64,000 nt of DNA from Natrinema gelatinilyticum. GTDB lineage: Archaea; Halobacteriota; Halobacteria; Halobacteriales; Natrialbaceae. The stretch lies in NCBI RefSeq assembly GCF_024266705.1, contig NZ_CP100756.1, positions 3,224,001 to 3,288,000 of the forward strand, written 5' to 3'. The position numbers were made by a program, and so were the translations under genes. Shown piece after piece: positions 48,722 through 56,244 of this stretch (the stretch's first letter is position 1; each line of letters starts with the position of its first letter). A model generated the notes under the pieces. That model worked only from the letters and a program-made list of their open reading frames with translations, had not been told where the DNA came from and searched no databases.

Positions 48722-48795
48722 ACAGATAGACGCCCACAACGCAGACACCGTCCACCGATTATGGTTTGACGGCGGTTCGATTCCGTCGATCGGCA

Positions 48796-48917
48796 TTACG
48801 GCGGCCACAGCGGCGAGGTGCCTCCCGTACCCATCCCGAACACGGAAGATAAGCTCGCCTGCGTTACGGCCAGTACTGGAGTGCGCGAGCCTCTGGGAAG
48901 CCCGTTTCGCCGCCGAC
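48796..48917 (+). rRNA. rrf: 5S ribosomal RNA
   Basis: About 122 nt. Starts TTACGGCGGCCACAGCGG, contains CCCGTACCCATCCCGAACAC and AGTACTGGAGTGCGCGAGCC, and ends with GCCGCCG-ACC that closes helix I with the start. Typical haloarchaeal sequence and spacing (about 150 bp after 23S). Confidence 0.95.
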
Positions 48918-48941
48918 CACTCATACTCCTTCCATCTTTCA

Positions 48942-48977
48942 CCCGGCGAGCGACCGCACTGGCGGTCGCCAGCCGGG
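48942..48977 (+). terminator. Strong hairpin after 5S, likely end of rRNA transcript
   Basis: Stem CCCGGC-GA-GCGACCGC / GCGGTCGC-CA-GCCGGG with an ACTG loop: 14 paired bases and one internal 2x2 mismatch. It is followed by TTATT. It lies 24 bp after the 5S end and marks the end of the operon. The tRNA-Cys gene that follows 5S in some halophiles is absent. Confidence 0.6.
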
Positions 48978-49138
48978 TTATTGCGTATCCATAACCGGTT
49001 GTAGCGAGACCAGTAACTTCGGGAGTGTTCCTCTCTGGCACGGAGACGGGAGAACTCAATCGCGATACACGACCTGCGCGACCCGTATCAAATATTTTTG
49101 GAGCATAACTTATCCGGCTGTTTCGAAAAGACCGGCAT

Positions 49139-49555
49139 ATGGACACAGGGGAAGATCCTCCTGATCTGGATGCTCGTTACGAACTGCTGTCAGAATCGCG
49201 CCGTCGATACGTCCTGTATTACCTCTTCGACAACGACCACGCGAGCATCGACAGGTTAGCATCGCAAGTCGCCGCATGGGAACAGAACGTCTCGATCGAA
49301 TCGGTGTCCGACGAACAGCGGAAATCGATCGTCGTGGGACTGCTACACAACCATCTCCCGCGACTCGAGGAACACGACGTTGTCACATTCGATCAGCGAC
49401 GCGGTGACGTCCACCGAGGACGTCGCTTCGAAGCTCTCACGTCCACCGTGAAACGCGCACGGGAGGATGACGAAATCGAATCGGCCGTCAGTACATCGTC
49501 TGAAACGTTTCTGTACGGTGATACTGTGACGGAATCGACGAACTCGGATCGATAG
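49139..49555 (+). CDS. DUF7344-like haloarchaeal winged-helix protein
   Basis: Protein of 138 residues: RYELLSESRRRYVLYYLFDNDHASIDRLASQVAAWEQ, SIVVGLLHNHLPRLEEHDVVTFDQRRGDVHRG. This is the small winged-helix domain of the haloarchaeal DUF7344 family, probably a DNA-binding regulator. A C-terminal polar tail follows. AT-rich promoter-like tract AAATATTTTT at about 49089-49098. It is located between the rRNA operon and the ISH3 element, at the edge of the accessory island. Confidence 0.8.
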   Translation: MDTGEDPPDLDARYELLSESRRRYVLYYLFDNDHASIDRLASQVAAWEQNVSIESVSDEQRKSIVVGLLHNHLPRLEEHDVVTFDQRRGDVHRGRRFEALTSTVKRAREDDEIESAVSTSSETFLYGDTVTESTNSDR

Positions 49556-49593
49556 CTCGATCGGTCGTCTCGCCGCTCTCGCAATCGTATTCT

Positions 49594-50981
49594 CAGTACT
49601 TCACAAAGCCGTTAATTGAGAAGTCCGCTTGCTGAGTTGTGTCCAAGCAAGCAAAGCAAGCGGACGGTTCAATCCACGAGGACCAGCTCCTTAACTTCCT
49701 CGTCAACTCCATTGACGAGGAAGTCGATCTTGACCTCGGCAAGAATGCTGAGGTCGACGCAGAAGACATCTACGAGGTCCTCGTCGGCGCGTGCGCCGAC
49801 GGGACCTCGGTCTCCAAACTCTGTGAGAACAGCGCAGACTCGCCCCACGAAAACACGGTTCTGTACCACCTCCGCGAGAAATTCGAGCTCGAATCGGTTG
49901 AACGAGCCGGGAACGCGCTCCTTCAGAAGAACGTGCTTGAGGTCCTTCCTGAGCAGGTGGAGGTCGTCGCCGACCTCCACCTGCGGCCCTACTATGGTGA
50001 TGAAAACGACACAGACGGTCTCTATCACTCGGAAGCGAAACGTGGAACCACCGCGTTCCATGCCTATGCCACTCTCTACGCGCGTGTACAGAACAAGCGC
50101 TATACGCTGGCGGTGCGCCGTCTCACCGACGGCGACACCGCCAGCAGCGTCCTTGCTGAGTTTCTTGGGATTCTCGACGGCCTTGACGCTGAGGTCAAGG
50201 CCGTCTATCTTGACCGTGAATTTTACGATAGCAAGTGTCTCACGCTGCTTCAGGCGCACAACCACGCCTACGTGATGCCGATCATCCGTTGGGGACAGAC
50301 GATCAAGCAGGAACTCTCGGAAGGTTGGAGCCGCGTCATCCAGCATGATCTGACGGCGAAACTCGACGGTCACAGCTGGACCGTCGAGTTTCCCGTTTAC
50401 ATCGACTGTTCCTACCAAAACGGGCGGTACGACGAACATGGGGTGGCGCGTCACGGCTACGCCGCTGACGCGCCGTTTATCGACTCACCACGCGACGCCC
50501 GATACCACTACGCGAAACGCTTCGGTATCGAGGCGACGTACCGGCTCTCCGAGCAAAGCATTGCAACGACGACAACGCAAAATCCGGTGGTTCGGCTGTT
50601 GTACGTCGTGGTGAGTCTGCTGTTACAGAACGTTTGGCGGTACTTGCACTGGGAATATGTGGCGACGCCCCGCCGTGGCGGGCGTCGCCTCTGGTCGTGG
50701 TCTTTCAAGGAGTTCATCAAGATGGTGTGCCGGGCAGCATGGACGGCCCTCGCGGTGCGTCGGGCCGTCCCTGCAAATCGGCCACCGGACGATCGGTTCC
50801 ACCGCTAACGCTCGACCGAGCCAGCCTCTCTGCGAGTGGCAACGCCGTCGCGTCGGCGGCTGACCGCCGCCGACAGCGACGACTCTGCTCAATCTTCGGT
50901 CAGAGCTATCGGTAATCACTACCGGTCAGGACAAAACTGCGGCTTCAGCCTGAGTGAGCAGGAACGCTTTGTGAGGTACTG
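49594..50981 (+). mobile_element. ISH3-family insertion sequence
   Basis: Complete 1388-bp element. Ends are inverted repeats CAGTACYTCACAAAGC (49594-49609 and, reversed, 50966-50981). A 5-bp target duplication ATTCT flanks it at 49589-49593 and 50982-50986, as is usual for ISH3 elements. The transposase is intact. It sits between the DUF7344-like gene and the asparagine-synthase-like gene. Confidence 0.93.
49639..50808 (+). CDS. ISH3-family transposase
   Basis: Protein of 389 residues, full length for ISH3 transposases. Catalytic-core landmarks: VEVVADLHLRPYYGDENDTDGLYHSEAKRGT (first D), VKAVYLDREFYDSKCLTLLQ (second D), and AKRFGIEATYRLSEQS (E). GTG start at 49639 preceded by GTTGAGT-like sequence. 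It catalyses transposition of its own element. Codon use is slightly less biased than in neighbouring chromosomal genes. Confidence 0.92.
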   Translation: MSKQAKQADGSIHEDQLLNFLVNSIDEEVDLDLGKNAEVDAEDIYEVLVGACADGTSVSKLCENSADSPHENTVLYHLREKFELESVERAGNALLQKNVLEVLPEQVEVVADLHLRPYYGDENDTDGLYHSEAKRGTTAFHAYATLYARVQNKRYTLAVRRLTDGDTASSVLAEFLGILDGLDAEVKAVYLDREFYDSKCLTLLQAHNHAYVMPIIRWGQTIKQELSEGWSRVIQHDLTAKLDGHSWTVEFPVYIDCSYQNGRYDEHGVARHGYAADAPFIDSPRDARYHYAKRFGIEATYRLSEQSIATTTTQNPVVRLLYVVVSLLLQNVWRYLHWEYVATPRRGGRRLWSWSFKEFIKMVCRAAWTALAVRRAVPANRPPDDRFHR

Positions 50982-51068
50982 ATTCTCAGACGACGAACCA
51001 GGTTGTAGAAGAGGTCACGAGGGGGACTGTCTCGGTCGTCTGAGTGCATAGCTGGCTACTACTAGCGA

Positions 51069-52859
51069 TCAGTCGATTTTGTAAACGGACCCGTGGCTAT
51101 TGTAGGACTTCTCGGAGATTGACTGGATCCATTCACGAGAGCCTTCGACTGGTTCGATATCAGGATTCGAGAGGACGCGGTCGCGCCAGATTGCATAGGT
51201 GATGAGATTCCACGTCACCGGTCCGTACGATTCGACGTGGTCCGCGTACATCGAGTCGGGAATAAAGGCTGGCGGATCGTACCGGTCAAAAACAGTGGCG
51301 AGTGGCCCGGATTCGAAGTACCGTTCTATCGGCAGCGCTCCCGAGCCCTTCTGCTGCTTGACGGGATAGTCGGCGCAGCGTTCGGCGAGGAGGGATTTCA
51401 ACAGGTATTTCGGCTCGAGATACCTCGGTCCGAGGGTTCCCACGTCTCGAAGTCCCTGAATGTAGCGCCGATGAGTGGGGACTGCGAGTCCACGACGGGC
51501 CAGCCGTTCACATCGGAACGGATACACTATCGTCTTGTCGTGGGAGTACGCCAGTTGACGCCACTGTCCGCATGTGTTGTGGCGGAAGAAGCTGTACAGA
51601 TGGCCGTACGCGGCGTGCTTCGAGAATACGTCGTTAGCGGCGAGATCGACTCGCTGAGTGAGATAGTCGTACTGTGCCTGGACGCGTCGGTCCACAGTCT
51701 CTGTGCCGAGTGCCGTGGCGACTACGTCGCCATCAGTAAAGAAGGGGAGTTGAACGGCGAACGAGTCCGGGTCGGCGGGATGTCGCCTCATCTGGGTGGC
51801 GATGCGTAGCAACGAATCGAACTTGACGGAAAGGGTCTCCGGAACCACCGTCGACGTACGGTCGGGGACGTATGCGAGAAGCGAGTCGAACCACGTCGCG
51901 ATTCGCAGCCCCTTCGCTCCTGGCAGCCCGAAAAGTGCGTCGGCACCCTCGCCGTTGAGGTAGGCGTCGGTCGAGTCGCTGTCACGAGCGAAGGCTGCGT
52001 CCGTAAGAGCAGTCTGGACGTAGTGTGAGGGGAACCCGAGGCGGTCGATACTTGTTTCGAGGTGAGAGAGATACTCCGATTCGTCGATATCGACGTACCG
52101 TGGCATCGCGTCGAGTAACGAAGCTGCACGGTCGGCGTACTCGCACTCGAACGCGACCTCTGGACTGTCGAGTTGGATGACGAGCGACGGCTCGTCTTCG
52201 CGGTAGGTGTGTAAGAGGGTTGAGTCGACGCCACCGGAGAGCATCGTCGCGACCGTATCGTTCCCACAGACGTCCTCGAGGAGTGAAGAGAGCGTCCGAT
52301 CAATGACAGCAGGTGCGTCGTCTGGAGCCAGAGCCTCCGACGCATCGTCCCCGCTACTTCCGGAGAGACGTGACACCTGCGTCCGCGTCTGGTCGTCGTC
52401 TCGGAGCGACCACTGAAGCCACGTCCCCTGTCCGAGTGCATCGACTCGCGACACGTACGTCTCCGGTTCGATCGGTGCTCTGAACAGCAGATGGTCGGCG
52501 ATGGCCGCCGTTGTGACCGTCCTATCTGAGACGTCCAGGTGGGCGAGGGCGTTTCGGAAGTGGTCCGTCACTACTACGTCACCGTCTGACCCCCGGAGCG
52601 TGTACAGTTCTCTCGTCGCTGTCACGCTCCTGAATGCATCGATCGCGTGAGCGCCGTCTAATCGAGTCGAGATGTGTACGACGACGGCATCTTCGACGAC
52701 GCCGTCGAGGTCGTTCCAGGCGTGTCGGGGGGAACTAGCGCTCGTGAGAACTCGTTCGATGGCGTCAGGTCGGTCCCCCGAGATGATCCAATAGCCACTG
52801 TCGGACCCGACGAGCCGACATCTCGGGTCAGCGAATAACACGCGTACGTCATTGGCCAT
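51069..52859 (-). CDS. Asparagine-synthase-like ATP-pyrophosphatase protein
   Basis: Protein of 596 residues. The C-terminal half (about 200-550) is an asparagine synthase domain: PP-loop SGGVDSTLLHTY for ATP, GEGADALFGLPG (the GxGxDE/A-like loop), and a helical remainder (KHAAYGHLYSFFRHNTCGQW; KYLLKSLLAE). The N-terminal half (about 1-195) matches the class II glutaminase-like fold in length, but the cysteine nucleophile normally at residue 2 is missing (MANDVRV), so it cannot take ammonia from glutamine there. Similar proteins ligate amines to carboxylates in other settings. It is isolated next to an IS and a gene-poor stretch; substrate unknown. Confidence 0.78.
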   Translation of the reverse strand: MANDVRVLFADPRCRLVGSDSGYWIISGDRPDAIERVLTSASSPRHAWNDLDGVVEDAVVVHISTRLDGAHAIDAFRSVTATRELYTLRGSDGDVVVTDHFRNALAHLDVSDRTVTTAAIADHLLFRAPIEPETYVSRVDALGQGTWLQWSLRDDDQTRTQVSRLSGSSGDDASEALAPDDAPAVIDRTLSSLLEDVCGNDTVATMLSGGVDSTLLHTYREDEPSLVIQLDSPEVAFECEYADRAASLLDAMPRYVDIDESEYLSHLETSIDRLGFPSHYVQTALTDAAFARDSDSTDAYLNGEGADALFGLPGAKGLRIATWFDSLLAYVPDRTSTVVPETLSVKFDSLLRIATQMRRHPADPDSFAVQLPFFTDGDVVATALGTETVDRRVQAQYDYLTQRVDLAANDVFSKHAAYGHLYSFFRHNTCGQWRQLAYSHDKTIVYPFRCERLARRGLAVPTHRRYIQGLRDVGTLGPRYLEPKYLLKSLLAERCADYPVKQQKGSGALPIERYFESGPLATVFDRYDPPAFIPDSMYADHVESYGPVTWNLITYAIWRDRVLSNPDIEPVEGSREWIQSISEKSYNSHGSVYKID

Positions 52860-54210
52860 ACTCGCGATAAATTAATCCTCATTTTCCTTATCGGGAGCAT
52901 AACCGCGGCGCTCCGTTCACGTTACATTGACGATATGAATTGCCCCGTCTGCCGCGGCGGTTCGTTCCGCGCGCACCCGCTTCGACGGTTGACGAAACAC
53001 GACGGAACGGGCTTGCCAACTCTCGACACGTGGGATGGTCTGTGCTCGTCTCGGCGCCGCTCTCGAGTATGGGAAATTCCCGATATTCGTGGTACCCTGA
53101 CCAATTACAGAGACGGGGTTGCCGGTCTCGGGCCGATAGCGATGGCCCATCGTGGTCGGTAGATTCGCAACGCCGGTCACGTCCAGGATTGCCTCGCGAA
53201 ATAAGGCTATCGTGAATTATGGTTGCCGCCTCAAGGGCGAGCCCTGTACCGAGTTTCGAATCCGTGCATAGTTTCGCGTGACGAGAATGTCACTTCCCCC
53301 TGTGGTATTTTCTCGACCAGTATCCGTCACGTCTTGGTTCGGTGCGTGGAACGTGGTGTCAGATAACCGAACGGTCAAGACGTCGCTCACTCACACAAAT
53401 TTGATTCGCCTGCAACTAGTTGGGAACGTACTAGTAGGGAGTCTCGATTCTCGTCCGTGTGGGGAACGGGCGGGAAGCGAGTCGATGCACGGCGACAGCA
53501 GACGGAGACGGGGGATTCGAGGTCGATTGTCGATGAGAGAGGCGGTGTCGGACGGGACGTCCTCGCCGGCCGACGGTGTCCTCGGCGGGTTCACAGGGTT
53601 CTCAGCACTCACGAACTGTGGTCCGAAGACCGATAGCGGACGGGTTGAACGTGAGAGACGCTGCCCGGAAACGGTACTGAAACGGCTACAGGTGACGATA
53701 CGACGAATACCGACGAAGAGACTACAGCGGCCGTGGCGACGGACGGTCCGGTCGGCACTTCGTCGACTGCGACGGTCTCGAGACGGCCAGTGGTCACCTC
53801 ACTGGGGATACGACGCTCGGTGGGGGTTCCTCTCGATGTACCGGGCCATAGAGTAACTGATCGTCTGCAACGACGCGAACCCCACCATCGAATCGAGGGC
53901 GAACCTCGAGTTCGCACGATTGAGATGTCAGTCGGTCCGCCGTCCAGTCGTGACAAATCACGGTCGGCCGACCGTTGCGTCGAACCGACTCCGATAATAG
54001 CGATGTAGCACGTCCCTTTCAGGCTTCAGTCCGGTCACGACCGCACGGAGAACGTGACCTCGGACCACGTGTGCCGCTGTGGCGGGCGTCGTGAGGTGCA
54101 GAGATATCGCCGGAGAGTCGAAACTACGAACCCAACCCGAGTGCAGAACCATCCATCGCGAACGGGTGTGGCGGTCTGGGCGAAACCGCGGTGAATAGTG
54201 AGCGGACCGA
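52860..54210. other. Gene-poor accessory stretch
   Basis: About 1.35 kb without a convincing gene. Frames are short or overlap each other on both strands and lack acidic composition. A frame starting at 52935 begins MNCPVCRGGSF, a possible zinc-finger remnant, but its continuation is not protein-like. Overall this looks like decayed or transferred DNA. Confidence 0.5.
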
Positions 54211-54330
54211 CTAGAGGTCTTTGCCGGTCGCCTCTTCAGCGGTCTCCTCGATTCCCTCCGATATCGCCTCGTCGACGCCGCCATCGAGGTACCCCTCGAC
54301 CGTTTCCATAATAATCTTGAGTATGTTCAT
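54211..54330 (-). CDS. Short acidic peptide, 39 residues
   Basis: MNILKIIMETVEGYLDGGVDEAISEGIEETAEEATGKDL is the full predicted product, given here in parts: an amphipathic start MNILKIIMETVEGYL and an acidic tail DEAISEGIEETAEEATGKDL. An AT-rich tract lies 20 bp upstream (TTATTATACATTCA in minus-strand reading). It could be a real small protein or a remnant. It lies 74 bp downstream of vapC on the same strand. Confidence 0.35.
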   Translation of the reverse strand: MNILKIIMETVEGYLDGGVDEAISEGIEETAEEATGKDL

Positions 54331-54404
54331 AGTCCCCAATGACCGTGAATGTATAATAAGCTGTCGTATGGAATGGACTGTCACCTTCGGTCTTGTTTCT
54401 AGTT

Positions 54405-54794
54405 TCAATACGTTTCTACGTCAATTGCGGCAACACGGTCGAACTCGTCGCCGTTGCGCGTTAAGACGGTCGGATCAGAGAGCGTAGCGGCAGTCCCAGC
54501 GATCAGAACATCGACCGCCCCGATCGGCTCGCCACGGTCAAGGAGATTATGCTGAATGTCGAGAGCACGCTGTGCCTCTTGAGACCCCAGAGGGACCTCG
54601 TCGATCTGGTCGATGACACGCTCGAATGTTGGCATATAGCGCTTTGAATCTCCACGCAGGCCCATTCCAATCTCGAAGACAGTGAGCGACGAAATGGCGA
54701 TAGGCGTCTCAGTGTCGATCAATTCATCGCGTTTGTCACTGGCGTCGGGGTCATGGCGAACAAGATTGTTCAAAAATGTCGAATCGAGGAGCAT
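54405..54794 (-). CDS. vapC: VapC-family PIN-domain ribonuclease toxin
   Basis: Protein of 129 residues with a PIN domain: MLLDSTFLNNLVRHD (first Asp), SSLTVFEIGMGLRG (Glu), AVDVLIAGTAATL (Asp) and PTVLTRNGDEFDRV (Asp and Asn). These four acidic residues bind Mg. VapC toxins cut RNA, often tRNA, and are held in check by a VapB antitoxin encoded just upstream. Here no antitoxin is intact: only a 23-codon frame (54801-54872) ends 6 bp before this start. So the gene may be orphaned or its antitoxin is elsewhere. Confidence 0.85.
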   Translation of the reverse strand: MLLDSTFLNNLVRHDPDASDKRDELIDTETPIAISSLTVFEIGMGLRGDSKRYMPTFERVIDQIDEVPLGSQEAQRALDIQHNLLDRGEPIGAVDVLIAGTAATLSDPTVLTRNGDEFDRVAAIDVETY

Positions 54795-54800
54795 CCGAGA

Positions 54801-54872
54801 TTACGACCCGTTCGAATTCGCGTTCTGCGTGCGCTCGCGCATCTGCTGGTCGATTTCTGACAGAACTCGCAT
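54801..54872 (-). pseudogene. Possible remnant of a VapB antitoxin
   Basis: A minus-strand ATG frame of 23 codons (MRVLSEIDQQMRERTQNANSNGS) ends with TAA 6 bp before vapC, where an antitoxin is expected. Upstream, in another frame, the sequence reads VLDADELLTVDGEIPCEFC. No VapB DNA-binding motif (ribbon-helix-helix or AbrB) is visible. I take this as decay, with weak support. Confidence 0.3.
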
Positions 54873-55256
54873 GGGATCTCACCATCAACGGTGAGCAGTT
54901 CATCTGCATCGAGCACGACCGCTAAATCCCATCACCGATTGAGAATTTCAACAAGTCAAATATTCTGGGTAAGCAGCAGCTTTGGTGGGCTGCTACGAGT
55001 AGATTGTCGCCCGGAACACTAACGTCCAGCCTCATCCCGTGGCGGCGTGCCGCGTCGGCTGGCTAACCCTCGTGCCGGGCGGGAGAACTCGAGTGAGTTC
55101 TTCGGCTATTGCTGTCGCGTGCCCGGGTTCGCCGTGCTGTCATCGCACCCGAATGGGTCTGCTCGGACGGGGACTAAAGGCACGCAGTTTGTCTAGGCGC
55201 GTCGTCCGCTTAACTCTTCTACTCTGTAGCTCCTCTCTCGGCTGCGACCGTCTTTC
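54873..55256. other. Gene-free region between vapC and coxB
   Basis: About 380 bp without a supported gene. Contains a small hairpin GAACTC-GAGT-GAGTTC (about 55085-55100) and no clear TATA box. GC content rises again toward the coxB end, suggesting the edge of the accessory stretch. Confidence 0.4.
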
Positions 55257-56030
55257 TCAACCGGGCGTGGGGGCTGTGGTGACGGTGCCCTCGTTCTCTT
55301 CGAGCCACCGATCGTAGGTTTCGGGGTCCACGACGACGACTTCGGCTTCCATTCGCGAGTGGCCTGGCCCGCAGAACTCGGCGCAGACTGCCGTGTGGCG
55401 TCCGGGCTCGTAGGCGATAGTTCGGGCCCGGGTGTAGCGGCCGGGGAATGCGTCCTGTTTGACGCTCAGATCCGGCACGAAAAGCGAGTGAATAACGTCG
55501 TCGCTCGTGAGCCAGATCGTCACGTTCTCGTCGGCCGGGATTACGATCTCGTCCTCCGTCGTGACGTTGGCTCCGGGGTAGGTCGCTTGCCACTCCCACT
55601 GGTAGCCGGTGACGTATATCTCCTCGTCGTCGGTCTCGGGGAGGTCTTCGAACGATTCGAATCCGCCCTGCGGCCGGTCGTCTCCCTCGAGCGCCTGTGA
55701 CGGGGACACGTACGGACTGACGAGGACGCTGTATCCGGAGAGGCCGACGAACAGGAGGATAATCGCCGTGGCGGCGGTCCAGGTGATCTCGAGGGCCGGA
55801 TCTTCCCTGGTCGGTTGGGGATCGTCGTTGTCGTGGAACTTGACGGCCGCGTAGATCAGGATCAGGAGGACGAACAGCGTCAGTGGCAGTGCGACGTAGA
55901 GCAGTTGGTACTCGAGCCCGTCGATGAGTTCGCGGTTCGCCGATTGTGCGACGACGGGGCCGGTCAGTGCGAGGAGACTCGAGAGCGCCGAGACGAGCAG
56001 CGTCACGATCGTGCGTCGGCGGCTACGCAT
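55257..56030 (-). CDS. coxB: Cytochrome c oxidase subunit II
   Basis: Protein of 257 residues. Signal peptide about 1-29, two membrane helices (LLYVALPLTLFVLLILIYAAV about 43-63; ITWTAATAIILLFVGLSGYSVL about 84-105), then the extracellular cupredoxin with the CuA site: DDVIHSLFVPDLSVKQDAFPG (His) and CAEFCGPGHSRMEAEV (two Cys, Glu, His, Met). It receives electrons from a donor such as halocyanin and passes them to subunit I. It is divergent from coxA, with 214 bp between them, unlike many operons where the two are together. Confidence 0.92.
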   Translation of the reverse strand: MRSRRRTIVTLLVSALSSLLALTGPVVAQSANRELIDGLEYQLLYVALPLTLFVLLILIYAAVKFHDNDDPQPTREDPALEITWTAATAIILLFVGLSGYSVLVSPYVSPSQALEGDDRPQGGFESFEDLPETDDEEIYVTGYQWEWQATYPGANVTTEDEIVIPADENVTIWLTSDDVIHSLFVPDLSVKQDAFPGRYTRARTIAYEPGRHTAVCAEFCGPGHSRMEAEVVVVDPETYDRWLEENEGTVTTAPTPG

Positions 56031-56244
56031 CGAGCGGGGATTGGGCGGCGCGTGTGAAATACTGCCCGCATGTTTATCTGAACAGTCACGAATGCGTATC
56101 GGTTATAGGCTGCAGATATCGGGCAGAAACGGATCAAAGGTGGCGACACTCTCCGGTCTGTTAGTTCATCTTTATTGAGGTCGATGGTGAGGCAACCGCT
56201 ATGCACGGCGACGAGCGGCGCGGTCGATCGGTCGGGGGTGACGG

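Noticed and set aside
48918..49138. Expected tRNA-Cys gene after 5S rRNA
   Set aside because: Some halophiles have it here, but no cloverleaf with GCA anticodon is found; only the terminator-like hairpin is present.
53278..53856. A 192-codon plus-strand frame in the gene-poor stretch
   Set aside because: It is Arg- and Ser-rich with no domain and overlaps other frames; composition is unlike haloarchaeal proteins.
51069..54330. A lasso peptide cluster (cyclase-like AsnB homologue plus short peptide)
   Set aside because: There is no B-type protease/leader-binding gene, no transporter, and the 39-residue peptide lacks a convincing Thr at -2 and Gly core start; the idea stays only as an open question.
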